Assembly: GCF_000816495.1 (NCBI RefSeq)
Contig: NZ_JXBK01000001.1
Location: 1,524,516-1,588,515 of the forward strand
From: Acinetobacter harbinensis
Lineage (GTDB): Bacteria > Pseudomonadota > Gammaproteobacteria > Pseudomonadales > Moraxellaceae
Length of the DNA: 64,000 nucleotides
Direction: 5' to 3'
Part shown: piece by piece, positions 52,423-60,907 of the stretch
Layout: each line of letters starts with the position of its first letter
Position numbering within the stretch: the stretch's first letter is position 1
The notes under the pieces: model-generated
Databases searched by the model: none
What the model was told of the DNA's origin: nothing
Seen by the model: the letters and a program-made list of their open reading frames with translations, nothing else
Translations under genes and position numbers: made by a program

Positions 52423-53637
52423 ATGAATGCACCAGTGAATCTAAATCCCAGCGATCTGCAAGCCTTACGGGTAGCAACTGGCTTGGCGCTTGATAAAAAG
52501 CGTTATTGGTGGTTACTCAGTCCCGGACTTCCCGTGATTGGCATTGGGATTTTAGCCGGATATTATTTTGGTCCAAAATCAAGTAAGACAGTATTTGCCT
52601 TAGGCGGACCATTATTTTTACATGTGATTATTCCTGTGATTGACGCAATAGTCGGTGCAGACAGCAATAATCCTAGCGATGAAGAAGTTTCCGCTTTGGT
52701 CAGCGATCCTTACTATGACCGCATTGTAAAATTATTTATTCCCTTACAGATGGCTGCAAACGTTTTCGCAGGTTATGTGGTGAGCCGTCCCAGTACATCT
52801 TTACTGGATCAAATACTGCTGGGTGTTTCGATGGGTGCAATTAATGGGGTCGCGGTCAATACGGCACATGAGTTGGCACATCGACCACATAAAAAAGACC
52901 ATTATTTGGCGCATGCCACATTAATGCCATTATTTTATAATCATTTTCGTATTGAACATCCGTATGGACATCATAAACGCACTGCAACTCCTGAAGATCC
53001 GGCATCTTCAAGAATGGGAGAGACTTTTTATGAGTTTTGGCCAAGAACCGTTTTCGGTGGCTTTAAATCAGCCATTGAAATTGAGACGCGCCGATTAAAA
53101 CGCAAAGGATTGTCTTTTTTTAGCCCACAAAATGAGCTGTTTCAAGGTTGGGCCATGAGTGCCAGTTTTCATGCAGTCATGCTAAAATTATTTGGTAAAA
53201 AGATTGTTCCGTATTTGGTAACACAGGCTTTCTATGGGGTCAGCCTCTTTGAAATTGTTAACTATATTGAGCATTATGGTTTAATGCGTGACAAAAAATC
53301 GGACGGTGGCTATACGCGTATTCAGCCAGAGCATAGTTGGAATAACAATAACATTACCACCAATTTGTTTTTGTATCAGTTACAGCGCCATTCCGATCAT
53401 CATGCTTATCCAACGCGTCCATTTCAAGCTTTACGGCATTTTGATGAAGTGCCAGAACTACCCAGTGGCTATGCCACCATGCTGTTACCTGCTTTAGTGC
53501 CGTGGTTATGGTTTAAGATCATGGATCAACGGGTATTTGAGCATTATCAAGGCAATTTAGACAAAGCCAATATTCAGCCCAAACGCCGTGCAAAAATTTT
53601 TAAAAAATTTGGTTTAATCGATCGATTACTCAACTAA
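52423..53637 (+). CDS. alkM: Alkane 1-monooxygenase
   Basis: This is an integral-membrane non-haem di-iron hydroxylase that converts n-alkanes to 1-alkanols with rubredoxin as electron donor. The 404-residue protein has several membrane segments in the N-terminal half and the family's His boxes: HELAH (149-153), HPYGHHKR (179, 183 and 184), and LQRHSDHH (323, 326 and 327), plus NYIEHYG. Length and order match AlkM/AlkB of Acinetobacter. It lies next to the AlkR-like regulator. The rubredoxin and rubredoxin reductase genes are not in this window; in Acinetobacter they sit elsewhere. AGGAG lies well upstream of the ATG (about 25 bases), so the start or the site is not ideal. Confidence 0.95.
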   Translation: MNAPVNLNPSDLQALRVATGLALDKKRYWWLLSPGLPVIGIGILAGYYFGPKSSKTVFALGGPLFLHVIIPVIDAIVGADSNNPSDEEVSALVSDPYYDRIVKLFIPLQMAANVFAGYVVSRPSTSLLDQILLGVSMGAINGVAVNTAHELAHRPHKKDHYLAHATLMPLFYNHFRIEHPYGHHKRTATPEDPASSRMGETFYEFWPRTVFGGFKSAIEIETRRLKRKGLSFFSPQNELFQGWAMSASFHAVMLKLFGKKIVPYLVTQAFYGVSLFEIVNYIEHYGLMRDKKSDGGYTRIQPEHSWNNNNITTNLFLYQLQRHSDHHAYPTRPFQALRHFDEVPELPSGYATMLLPALVPWLWFKIMDQRVFEHYQGNLDKANIQPKRRAKIFKKFGLIDRLLN

Positions 53638-53887
53638 GCTTCGAGTGAAAAAGCGTTCAATAGACAGCAATATCTTGATATATCCTTTCTGTTGAACGTG
53701 TTGATTAGACTATGATTCAAATGCATATTGTGTATTTTGCTGATCTGTTTTTGATCAACGTAAAGGTCAAGCATCTTAAAATCAACAATCTCAAAGCTTC
53801 TATATAACTAAAAATAGCCTAAGCTTAATGAATTCTATTTTGAAAAAGGCATATAATTGCATAATCAAATCACAAATATGATTCAAA

Positions 53888-54358
53888 ATGACCCCTGCAT
53901 GTAAAATTTTAAAATCACATAGAATTGAATTTTCGCTGCATGAATATCAGCATGATGTGCATGCAAAAAGTTTTGGTTTAGAAGCAGCAGAAAAGTTAAA
54001 TTTAGCGGTAAATGAGGTTTTTAAAACCTTATTGGTGACCGATACAAAACATTATTATGTGGCGGTTCTACCGGTTAATTATCAATTAAGTTTAAAGAAA
54101 ATGGCGGCAGCGGTGGGCGCTAAAAAATTACAAATGGCAGCGCCTAAAGATGCTGAGCGTTTAACCGGTTATTTACTCGGTGGCATTAGCCCGATTGGAC
54201 AGAAAAAACGTTTAAAAACCATAGTCGATGCTTCAGCTGAACATTTGCCTACCATATACGTCAGTGGGGGTAAACGTGGTTTAGATATTGGCGTACATCC
54301 ACAAGATTTGCTGAGCGTATTAACCGCGCAATTTGCCGATCTTTTAGATCACGACTAA
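53888..54358 (+). CDS. ybaK: Cys-tRNA(Pro)/Cys-tRNA(Cys) deacylase YbaK
   Basis: YbaK removes cysteine wrongly attached to tRNA-Pro, a proofreading enzyme of the ProXp/EbsC family. The 156-residue protein has HRIEFSLHEYQHDVHAKSFGLEAAEKLNL, VFKTLLVTDTKHYYVAVLPVN with the substrate-binding Lys, AKKLQMAAPKDAERLTGYLLGGISPIGQKKRL, and the C-terminal VSGGKRGLDIGVHPQDLL. All match YbaK (E. coli 159). The ATG at 53888 has no strong Shine-Dalgarno. The gene stands alone after alkM. Confidence 0.94.
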   Translation: MTPACKILKSHRIEFSLHEYQHDVHAKSFGLEAAEKLNLAVNEVFKTLLVTDTKHYYVAVLPVNYQLSLKKMAAAVGAKKLQMAAPKDAERLTGYLLGGISPIGQKKRLKTIVDASAEHLPTIYVSGGKRGLDIGVHPQDLLSVLTAQFADLLDHD

Positions 54359-54543
54359 CGAATAAACGCTGCATGGTTTATGGAAATAGAATAATAGATT
54401 GAGCTACGCTTTAATTTTTACGTCTATCAATCTAATCATCCAATTGAAAGCCAAGGGTTAGGCTGGCCGATTTACACGTTGTTTTAAGCGAAATATAAGA
54501 AAATAAAGTTCATTCATGCTTTAATAATGCCGTCGAATTTAAA

Positions 54544-55185
54544 GTGATTTACTGCGTGTTCTTAAAGCCATCGACGTCTGTTATAGCAACTCGTGCAGGG
54601 GATTATCCTGAATGGCACTGTGGTCGCGAAAAATTTTCATTGTGGTATTTAGAAATTCAGCATCCTGAATTGTTGACTTATTTAAATCAACTACAATCCG
54701 CATTTACCGATTTTTTATATGCGCCGAATACGCGCCAATTTCATATCACCTTGTTTGTTTGTGGGTTTTTAACGCCGCACAGTGCAGTATTGAATGATGA
54801 TTTCACCATTGGGCAATTACAGCAGCAACTTACAGAACTAAGCCGAATGCAACCGCAAACCATTCAATTAAAAACCGGCAGTATTCAAAGTTTTAGCAGC
54901 GCATTATTTGTTGAAATTATAGATGAACAAGGTCAATTGTTAAAATTACGTGATCGATTGGCTCAGCATTCATCAGAGATTGCGCCCTTAGCATATTGCC
55001 CGCATTTGACTTTGGGTTTATATCGAGACAGCTTTAATAGTGATTTAATTTTTAATCAAATAGAACAAATACAACAAAAAACATTTGATCTCTCAATCGA
55101 TCAGCTGATATTTGGCACGTATCAAGCGCAAGTGTTACAAGGTCCACTGTCCCCATTTCAGCACGTTCAATTGGAAACTCTATGA
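54544..55185 (+). CDS. 2H phosphoesterase family protein (2'-5' RNA ligase-like)
   Basis: The protein has the two HxTx motifs of the 2H phosphoesterase superfamily, HITLFVCGFL (first) and HLTLGLYRD (second), about 85 residues apart, in a 213-residue protein. The fold matches 2'-5' RNA ligase-like enzymes that open 2',3'-cyclic nucleotides or hydrolyse cyclic phosphodiesters. It starts with GTG. Its stop overlaps the cobU start by 4 bp (ATGA), so it is translationally coupled to the cobalamin operon. The substrate is unknown; a role in cobalamin metabolism would be inference from coupling. It could be an unrelated RNA-processing enzyme. Confidence 0.8.
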   Translation: MIYCVFLKPSTSVIATRAGDYPEWHCGREKFSLWYLEIQHPELLTYLNQLQSAFTDFLYAPNTRQFHITLFVCGFLTPHSAVLNDDFTIGQLQQQLTELSRMQPQTIQLKTGSIQSFSSALFVEIIDEQGQLLKLRDRLAQHSSEIAPLAYCPHLTLGLYRDSFNSDLIFNQIEQIQQKTFDLSIDQLIFGTYQAQVLQGPLSPFQHVQLETL

Positions 55186-55703
55186 TGCAACTCATTTTAG
55201 GTGGCGCGCGTTCTGGTAAAAGTTGCCTTGCAGAACACTATGCACAAGAGAGTCAACTTCAAGTGACTTATATTGCCACCGCACAAGCCTTTGATGCAGA
55301 AATGCAGGCGCGTATTGCGCATCATCAAATGCAGCGTCCGTCGCATTGGGCATTGATTGAACAACCGCTTTATTTGGCCGATTGTTTAACCGCGATTGAT
55401 CAGCCTAATCAGCTGATTTTGGTGGATTGTTTGACCTTGTGGATGAGTAATTTATTGATGCATGATGATACAACCTTACAATTCAAGGAATGCCAAAAGC
55501 TGCTTCGCGTTTTACCGAATTTACAATCCCAAATTATTTTGGTCAGCAATGAAACAGGTTTAGGCGTAATTCCCATGGGTGAAATTAGTCGTAAATTTGT
55601 GGATGAATCTGGTCGTTTACATCAACAATTGGGACAAATTGCCGATCGCGTTATTTTTTGTGTAGCAGGTTTTCCAATGTTTTTAAAAGGAGAAAAAGAG
55701 TGA
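55182..55703 (+). CDS. cobU: Adenosylcobinamide kinase / adenosylcobinamide-phosphate guanylyltransferase
   Basis: This bifunctional enzyme phosphorylates adenosylcobinamide and attaches GMP, the first steps of nucleotide-loop assembly of vitamin B12. The 173-residue protein opens with the P-loop LILGGARSGKS (4-14), then VTYIATAQAFDAEM, the guanylyl-accepting His region RIAHHQMQRP, and LILVDCLTLWMSNLL, NETGLGVIPMGEISRKFVDESG near the end. This is the CobU/CobP family. It overlaps the 2H phosphoesterase gene by 4 bp upstream and cobT by 4 bp downstream. Confidence 0.95.
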   Translation: MMQLILGGARSGKSCLAEHYAQESQLQVTYIATAQAFDAEMQARIAHHQMQRPSHWALIEQPLYLADCLTAIDQPNQLILVDCLTLWMSNLLMHDDTTLQFKECQKLLRVLPNLQSQIILVSNETGLGVIPMGEISRKFVDESGRLHQQLGQIADRVIFCVAGFPMFLKGEKE

Positions 55704-56752
55704 ACTGGTGGTTAGATACAGCCAAAATTCCAAGTCAGCAAGCCCAAAAAGTGGCTGAAGCACGCCAATTACAATTGACCAAACCGACTGGTTCGTTATC
55801 TGAACTTGAAACAGTTGCGGTGCAATTGGCCAGTTTACAAGATACCTCACATCCGGATATACAGCAGCCATGGATCAGTATTTTTGCTGGAGATCATGGG
55901 GTGATGCAGGAAAATATTTCTGCTTATCCGCAAGCCGTTACGCGGCAGATGCTACAAAATTTTGCCACTGGCGGTGCGTGCATTAGCGTTATTGCCAAAG
56001 AGTACAATGCCAAACTGCAAATTATTGATTGCGGCTCGGTCGGTGAAGCCTATGATTATGTAGGTGTGGAGCGTCATTGCATTCGTGCAGGCACTGCCAA
56101 CTTTGCCCAAGAAGTGGCGATGACTGAAGATCAGTGCAGAGCAGCGCTAGATTTAGGCCGTAACAGCGTTGAAGATGCAGTTGCCTATGGTGCATCTATT
56201 TATGTGGCAGGTGAAATGGGTATTGGCAACACCTGTTCTGCTTCTGCTGTGGCTTGCTTTTTACTCGATGAAGATGCCGAGCAGCTGACCGGTGTGGGGA
56301 CGGGTATTCGCGCCGAGCAACTGATCCATAAGAAAAAGATTATTGATCAAGCTTTGGCTTTACATCAACATTATGTCGGTCAAGATGCTTTTAAAGCATT
56401 GTGCGCAGTGGGTGGTCTAGAAATTGCAGCCATGACCGGTGCCTATATACGCTGTGCGCAATTGGGTTTGCCCGTGGTGATTGATGGTTTTATTAGCAGT
56501 GTTTCGGCGCTGCTTGCGGTGCGTTTAAATCCTGCTGTGCGGCAATGGATGTTGTTTGGCCATCAATCGGCTGAATATGGACATCGCCGTTTATTAGAGG
56601 AGTTACAAGCCAATCCTCTACTGAAATTAAATTTACGTTTGGGTGAGGGCAGCGGTGCAGGAGCGGCGTTAGGACTGATTAAATTGGCCTGTAGCTTGCA
56701 CAATAATATGGCGACTTTTGCACAAGCTGCGGTAATTGGCGAAAAAGTCTAA
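55700..56752 (+). CDS. cobT: Nicotinate-nucleotide--dimethylbenzimidazole phosphoribosyltransferase
   Basis: CobT makes alpha-ribazole phosphate, the lower ligand for B12 assembly. The 350-residue protein starts at a GTG at 55700 with AAGGAG 7 bases upstream. An upstream in-frame TTG at 55658 lies inside cobU and lacks a site. Signatures include KPTGSLSELETVAVQLA, FAGDHGVMQENISAYPQAVT, EMGIGNTCSASAVAC and the catalytic Glu region near LRLGEGSGAGAALGL. Length matches E. coli CobT (359). It is coupled to cobU by a 4-bp overlap. Confidence 0.95.
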   Translation: MNWWLDTAKIPSQQAQKVAEARQLQLTKPTGSLSELETVAVQLASLQDTSHPDIQQPWISIFAGDHGVMQENISAYPQAVTRQMLQNFATGGACISVIAKEYNAKLQIIDCGSVGEAYDYVGVERHCIRAGTANFAQEVAMTEDQCRAALDLGRNSVEDAVAYGASIYVAGEMGIGNTCSASAVACFLLDEDAEQLTGVGTGIRAEQLIHKKKIIDQALALHQHYVGQDAFKALCAVGGLEIAAMTGAYIRCAQLGLPVVIDGFISSVSALLAVRLNPAVRQWMLFGHQSAEYGHRRLLEELQANPLLKLNLRLGEGSGAGAALGLIKLACSLHNNMATFAQAAVIGEKV

Positions 56753-56788
56753 TTATGCCGTTAATCTTCAATCCTCAGAGTTTTAAAC

Positions 56789-57403
56789 ATGTTAAAGATT
56801 GATCTACTGCGTCATGGGCAAAGTACTTTAAGCCATACTCTGCGCGGTTCTACCGATGATGACTTGACCGAATTAGGTTGGTCGCAAATGCAGCACAGTA
56901 TCGATCAGTCTTTGCATGCTCAGGATAATGAAGCGGTACCGTGGGATGTTATTTTTAGCTCGCCTTTAAAGCGCTGTCGCTTATTTGCAGACCGTATCGC
57001 GCAGCAAATTGAAAAGCCTGTTTTTTATCATGCAAATTTGCAAGAAATGCATTTTGGCGATTGGGAAGCTTTATCTACGCAATATATTTATGAGAATGAG
57101 CCAGAACTATTGGCAAATTTTTGGCAACAGCCGACCTTGTTTAGCCCACCCAATGCTGAAACTATGCAGAATTTTCATCTGCGAGTGATCAACGGGCTGA
57201 CCGATATACAGCAGCAGATGCAAGCCAATCATTGGCAACATGCTTTGCTGGTGACGCATGGCGGTGTCATCAAACTGCTTAAATGTATTGCTTTAAAGCA
57301 TGCATTGGATGATTTATTAAAGATGTCCGCGGAGTTGGGGCAGTTAAATGCTTTTATTTTGCATGAGGATGGTGCTTTAGCCTTTGTGGAGTACAGTGCA
57401 TGA
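56789..57403 (+). CDS. cobC: Histidine phosphatase, probable alpha-ribazole phosphatase CobC
   Basis: This removes the 5' phosphate from alpha-ribazole phosphate or adenosylcobalamin phosphate in the B12 pathway. The 204-residue protein carries the phosphoglycerate mutase-like core: LRHGQST with the RHG motif (8-10), VIFSSPLKRC, LQEMHFGDWEALS, and the second catalytic His in LLVTHGGVIKLLK. The family has many members of different function; the name CobC rests on the position between cobT (36-bp gap) and cobS (4-bp overlap). No strong Shine-Dalgarno is visible. Confidence 0.85.
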   Translation: MLKIDLLRHGQSTLSHTLRGSTDDDLTELGWSQMQHSIDQSLHAQDNEAVPWDVIFSSPLKRCRLFADRIAQQIEKPVFYHANLQEMHFGDWEALSTQYIYENEPELLANFWQQPTLFSPPNAETMQNFHLRVINGLTDIQQQMQANHWQHALLVTHGGVIKLLKCIALKHALDDLLKMSAELGQLNAFILHEDGALAFVEYSA

Positions 57404-58149
57404 CTCCCTTTTTAATTGCACTACAGTTTTTAACCACTTTCCCGATTCAACTGAAACAGATGCCAACCCAGCAGCAAAATGGTCAATCACTGCTGTTTTA
57501 TCCAGTGGTGGGTTTAATCATTGGCCTGATTTTAGCTATTTTGGCATTGCTATTACAGGCCCTGCCAAATGTACTGTTAAGCAGTTTAATTTTAGTATTC
57601 TGGATTTGGCTGAGCGGTGGTTTACATTTAGATGGCTTGGCGGATAGTGCCGATGCGTGGGTGGGTGGTTTTGGCGATAAAGAGCGCACCTTAGCCATCA
57701 TGAAAGATCCGGCATGTGGCCCGATTGGGGTTTTAAGTCTAATTATTTTATGCGTGATTAAAGGGTCGGCACTCTATGTTTTATTACAACATCAACTGTA
57801 TGCAGCACTAATTCTCTTTCCAATCTTAGGTCGTTTAGCGCCTTTATTTTTATTTTTGACCACATCTTATGTGCGTAAGCAGGGTTTAGGTTCATCCATG
57901 GCTGCCTTTATTCCTAAAACAGCTGCTTTGATTGTTGCAGCCTTATGTTTATTGGTGGTGCTGTATTTTCAATGGTTGGGTATTTTAAGTTTTATTGCGG
58001 CCGTACTGACTTTAGTTTACTTACGGCATAAATTTATCCAGCGTATTGGTGGCATTACCGGCGATACCTTGGGCGCAAGTATTGAAATAACTGAAGCCGT
58101 CAGTATGTTGGTGTTTGCATGCGCTTTGTCTTATTTGACATTGCTATAA
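57400..58149 (+). CDS. cobS: Adenosylcobinamide-GDP ribazoletransferase (cobalamin synthase)
   Basis: CobS joins adenosylcobinamide-GDP to alpha-ribazole (phosphate), the last step of nucleotide-loop assembly, at the inner membrane. The 249-residue protein has about six hydrophobic segments, the Asp-rich signature GGLHLDGLADSADAWVGGFGD (positions about 70-90) with the metal-binding Asp residues, and a C-terminal GGITGDTLGASIEITEAVSML. Length matches E. coli CobS (247). It starts within an ATGA overlap at the end of cobC. The operon is a salvage/late-pathway set; no corrin-ring genes are present here. Confidence 0.94.
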   Translation: MTPFLIALQFLTTFPIQLKQMPTQQQNGQSLLFYPVVGLIIGLILAILALLLQALPNVLLSSLILVFWIWLSGGLHLDGLADSADAWVGGFGDKERTLAIMKDPACGPIGVLSLIILCVIKGSALYVLLQHQLYAALILFPILGRLAPLFLFLTTSYVRKQGLGSSMAAFIPKTAALIVAALCLLVVLYFQWLGILSFIAAVLTLVYLRHKFIQRIGGITGDTLGASIEITEAVSMLVFACALSYLTLL

Positions 58150-58284
58150 AGACACCCGCAGCAGTACAGGTAGACCGCTCAAGTTTATGGTTTAGCTGTA
58201 CATTGCATGGCATAAAAGAATTAGTTATCGCTTGATGCCGTTTAAATGTAGGCTCATTCAATCAACCTTATGCAAAATAAAAAC

Positions 58285-58596
58285 TTATAAACAATTGGCC
58301 GGTTTAGGAATACCTGCTAAGCGGCTTAAGTGCCGTGCCACAAGACCTGTGTTAAATTGATCTTGCAGCATGGCATTGTTGATATCGCTACTGACTGTTT
58401 TCATTAAAAATTTAATCAGCGGACGTGTCGCCGGAGCATGTCCAAACTGCTGATAGAACTGACGTACTGCATGTAAAACTTCAAAATGCCAAACGGTTAA
58501 TTCTAAACTCAGCGTATCTGCCAATTGCTGCGCTACATCTTCATTCCAAATGCTGTAATCGACTAAGTGACCATCTTGATCGAGCGATAAATTCAT
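58285..58596 (-). CDS. tusE: Sulfurtransferase TusE (DsrC family)
   Basis: TusE receives persulfide sulfur from the TusBCD complex and passes it to MnmA for 2-thiolation of tRNA U34. The 103-residue protein has the DsrC/TusE fold segments WNEDVAQQLADTLSLELTVWHFEVLHAVRQFYQ, ATRPLIKFLMKTV, and the C-terminal arm GIPKPANCL with the penultimate catalytic Cys102. It lacks the second Cys of true DsrC, as expected for TusE. It is the last gene of the tusD-tusC-tusB-tusE order on this strand. Confidence 0.93.
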   Translation of the reverse strand: MNLSLDQDGHLVDYSIWNEDVAQQLADTLSLELTVWHFEVLHAVRQFYQQFGHAPATRPLIKFLMKTVSSDINNAMLQDQFNTGLVARHLSRLAGIPKPANCL

Positions 58597-58609
58597 GATT
58601 AATCTCGGA

Positions 58610-58894
58610 TTAATTTAAACGGATACAACGCGTATAATTTAAGCACAGCTCTGCAAACTGCGCATAGGAAATCAGCTGCATATTCTGTGTTTGTTGGCCG
58701 GCCAGAATTTCGACATCTGTTTCTAAAACATACACGGAATTGATTTGCTGTAGCACTGTATGTTGCACGTGTAAAAGCGCTTCACCCATTAAAACCACAC
58801 AATCACTAGCTTGATAAAGCTGTTGTAATTTAGCCAATGCAGCAGGCGTGGCTGCAAAGTCACTTTGTACCAAATATAAGCTGGCATTCGACAT
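58610..58894 (-). CDS. tusB: Sulfurtransferase complex subunit TusB (DsrH family)
   Basis: TusB is one of three subunits of the TusBCD sulfur-transfer complex. The 94-residue protein fits the DsrH/TusB pattern: SLYLVQSDF at the start, DCVVLMGEALLHVQHTVLQ, and the end part VYVLETDVEILAG and LISYAQFAELCLNY. It lies between tusC and tusE with gaps of 20 and 13 bp. Direct sequence similarity in this family is weak, so the call rests partly on position. Confidence 0.85.
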   Translation of the reverse strand: MSNASLYLVQSDFAATPAALAKLQQLYQASDCVVLMGEALLHVQHTVLQQINSVYVLETDVEILAGQQTQNMQLISYAQFAELCLNYTRCIRLN

Positions 58895-58914
58895 AGGGCA
58901 GGACTCTCTTTATT

Positions 58915-59283
58915 TTACCAGTACAACACAAAATCAAATTTTTGAATAAAGCTACTGTTGAACTCGATGAACTCGATGAACTCGATGAACTCGATCTCCT
59001 GTTGTGTTTGCATCACAAAAGGCGAATTTTGCTGTTTATTTTCAATCAATAGCGGCGTTAAATCGTAAAATTCAAAGCTATCGACCATATTGGAAGCCAG
59101 TTTAAATGCATGCTTAAGAGGTTCAAAAGCCAGTTCTGCATTGAGCAAACTTAAAGCGGCATCTTGCAATAACACTTTAACTTCGCAGCCAAAAGTCGCC
59201 AGTACCATCGTGGCAGACAAGCTTTCATGCACTTGTAAATGGCTAAGATTGGCTTGAGTTAAAATAACGAGTACAGATTTCAC
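58915..59283 (-). CDS. tusC: Sulfurtransferase complex subunit TusC (DsrF family), with in-frame tandem repeat
   Basis: TusC is a structural subunit of TusBCD. The 122-residue protein has the DsrE/F-like start MKSVLVILTQANLSHLQVHESLSATMVLATFGCEVKVLLQD and the segment LASNMVDSFEFYDLTPLL. Close to the C-terminus is an unusual run EIEFIEFIEFIEFN, encoded by four exact 9-bp copies (58960-58995). The end FIQKFDFVLYW fits the family's C-terminal strand. The repeat keeps the frame whatever its copy number. Gaps to tusD and tusB are 43 and 20 bp. Confidence 0.85.
   Translation of the reverse strand: MKSVLVILTQANLSHLQVHESLSATMVLATFGCEVKVLLQDAALSLLNAELAFEPLKHAFKLASNMVDSFEFYDLTPLLIENKQQNSPFVMQTQQEIEFIEFIEFIEFNSSFIQKFDFVLYW
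58960..58995 (-). repeat. 9-bp tandem repeat (4 copies) within tusC
   Basis: Four exact copies of GAACTCGAT on the plus strand read Ile-Glu-Phe per unit on the coding strand. The unit is a multiple of three, so slippage changes protein length without a frameshift. Confidence 0.95.
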
Positions 59284-59326
59284 ACAATTAACCTTTTAAA
59301 AGCAACAGATTCCAAAAAATAACGCC

Positions 59327-59695
59327 TTAGAATTGAATAAGGCGCTGAGCGGATTGTACTGCATCAGCAAGTTCACCCAGTCCAACCAACTCAAAGCCAT
59401 GGGCTAAATTATGTTGATTAATGTGGTGCCGCTCAGCATTGTCCTGATCGGTAATGCCACGTGCCAGTGCCGCACTGACACACACCGGCAGACGAATTGC
59501 CAACTTTTGCCACTCATGGGTTAAGTTACGCTGATCATCAGGAACCCACTGTAGCGCATTGGCGACATACACCGCATCTTGATAAAAGAACACACGAAAT
59601 GCTTGCTCTTTGGCTTGTAAAGCCTGTGCTAATCCCAGCGCATGCCACGCATATATACTGGTTGGAGCAGAGGTAATTAGTATTAAGGTACTCAT
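59327..59695 (-). CDS. tusD: Sulfurtransferase complex subunit TusD (DsrE family)
   Basis: TusD is the active-site subunit of TusBCD, accepting sulfur from TusA. The 122-residue protein has the DsrE fold: MSTLILITSAPTSIYAWHALGLAQALQAKEQAFRVFFYQDAVYVAN, and the conserved catalytic Cys in RLPVCVSAALARGI (about 80), followed by FELVGLGELADAVQSAQRLIQF with the GLGEL-type end. It heads the tusDCBE cluster on the minus strand. It is divergent from the GalE-like gene, 70 bp away. tusA is elsewhere. Confidence 0.9.
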   Translation of the reverse strand: MSTLILITSAPTSIYAWHALGLAQALQAKEQAFRVFFYQDAVYVANALQWVPDDQRNLTHEWQKLAIRLPVCVSAALARGITDQDNAERHHINQHNLAHGFELVGLGELADAVQSAQRLIQF

Positions 59696-59765
59696 CGAAA
59701 TTCACTTGAGGAATGCACCTGCTTAGCAGGCGCATTTAAAATTCATAAGAAGAAGGTAGTATACA

Positions 59766-60779
59766 ATGATTTTAGTGACGGGTGGTTTAGGCTTTATCGG
59801 CTCACATATTGCTTTAAGCCTGATGGCGCATGGGCAAGAAGTCATTATTGTCGATAATTTATCCAATGCAAATTTGCAGACCTTAGAACGACTTGAATAT
59901 ATTTCCGGCCGATATGTGCCTTTTGTTAAAATTGATATTAGAAATACGCCGGCTTTAAATAAAGTTTTTGAACAATATTCTATAGACGCTGTCATTCATG
60001 CCGCAGGTTTTAAATCTATAGAAGAGTCGGTGCTGAAACCACTTGAATATTATAATGACAACGTCAGCTGCATTATGAGTTTGTTACGCGCTATGCAACG
60101 TACAGGCGTGCGTACGCTGATTCATTTGTCTAGTTTGGCTGTGTATGGTCAATCCAGTTTAACGCTCTCTGAAGATATGCCTTTTCATTATGCTTACCCT
60201 AATCCTTATATTAAATCACAGCAAATGATTGAAGAAATTATTCGCGATACAGCTATTACTGACAGTGAATGGAAAATTGCCATTTTAAGATTAAGCAATA
60301 TTGCCGGTGCTTTTGAACATGCAGTCTTGGGTGAATTTATCGCGCCATTACCTAAAAATATTATTCCGTTGGCTTTACAAGTTGCCGCAAAGCAGCGCGA
60401 CTATGTTGAACTTCGTCAGCAAGCACAAACCGCAGACCATACGGTGGAGCGTAGTTTTTTACATGTTTTAGATGCTTGTGATGCGATTATGGCAACTTTA
60501 CACTGGCTCAGTACACAGCAGTCTGTCTGCGAAGCATTTAATATTGCCGGACAGTCACTTTCTATTCGTAGGTTATTAAAGGAAATTTCTGCCGTTACAC
60601 AAAGCGAGATTAAAACGGTAGATGCACCCTTTTATGCTTATGCTTATGCTGAATTGGATCAGCTGGGTGCCAGTACAGAAAAAGCCCAACAACAATTAAA
60701 ATGGCAACCGACGCGTCCGCTGAATAAAATCATTGAAGATGCATGGCGCTTTTATCAACAGACCTTGCACGGACGCTAA
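59766..60779 (+). CDS. NAD-dependent epimerase/dehydratase, GalE-like, with altered catalytic triad
   Basis: This 337-residue protein has the extended SDR fold: NAD-binding GGLGFIGSH (6-14), the VIHAAGFKSIEESVLKPLEYYNDNV signature of UDP-glucose 4-epimerase, and the Ser region IHLSSLAVYGQSSL. The normal catalytic YxxxK is PYIKSQQ, with Tyr148 present but Gln152 in place of the essential Lys. True GalE reads 'PYGKSK'. The usual substrate segment RYFNPAGA is replaced by LRLSNIAGAFEHAVLGE. It may be a catalytically dead or re-purposed paralogue. No sugar or capsule gene lies beside it. Confidence 0.85.
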   Translation: MILVTGGLGFIGSHIALSLMAHGQEVIIVDNLSNANLQTLERLEYISGRYVPFVKIDIRNTPALNKVFEQYSIDAVIHAAGFKSIEESVLKPLEYYNDNVSCIMSLLRAMQRTGVRTLIHLSSLAVYGQSSLTLSEDMPFHYAYPNPYIKSQQMIEEIIRDTAITDSEWKIAILRLSNIAGAFEHAVLGEFIAPLPKNIIPLALQVAAKQRDYVELRQQAQTADHTVERSFLHVLDACDAIMATLHWLSTQQSVCEAFNIAGQSLSIRRLLKEISAVTQSEIKTVDAPFYAYAYAELDQLGASTEKAQQQLKWQPTRPLNKIIEDAWRFYQQTLHGR

Positions 60780-60907
60780 ATAAGCAAGAGGAAGCTGCGT
60801 TAATAATTGATAACAATTCTCAGTTACAATTATTTGCTTAATCATGCTGAATATGTCAAAACAGAAAGAATGGCCAGTTAAAAAATCATATAAAGATGAG
60901 ATTAATT

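Noticed and set aside
54359-54543. Possible cobalamin riboswitch upstream of the B12 operon
   Set aside because: I looked for the conserved B12-box sequence and the layered stems and did not find them in this 185-bp gap.
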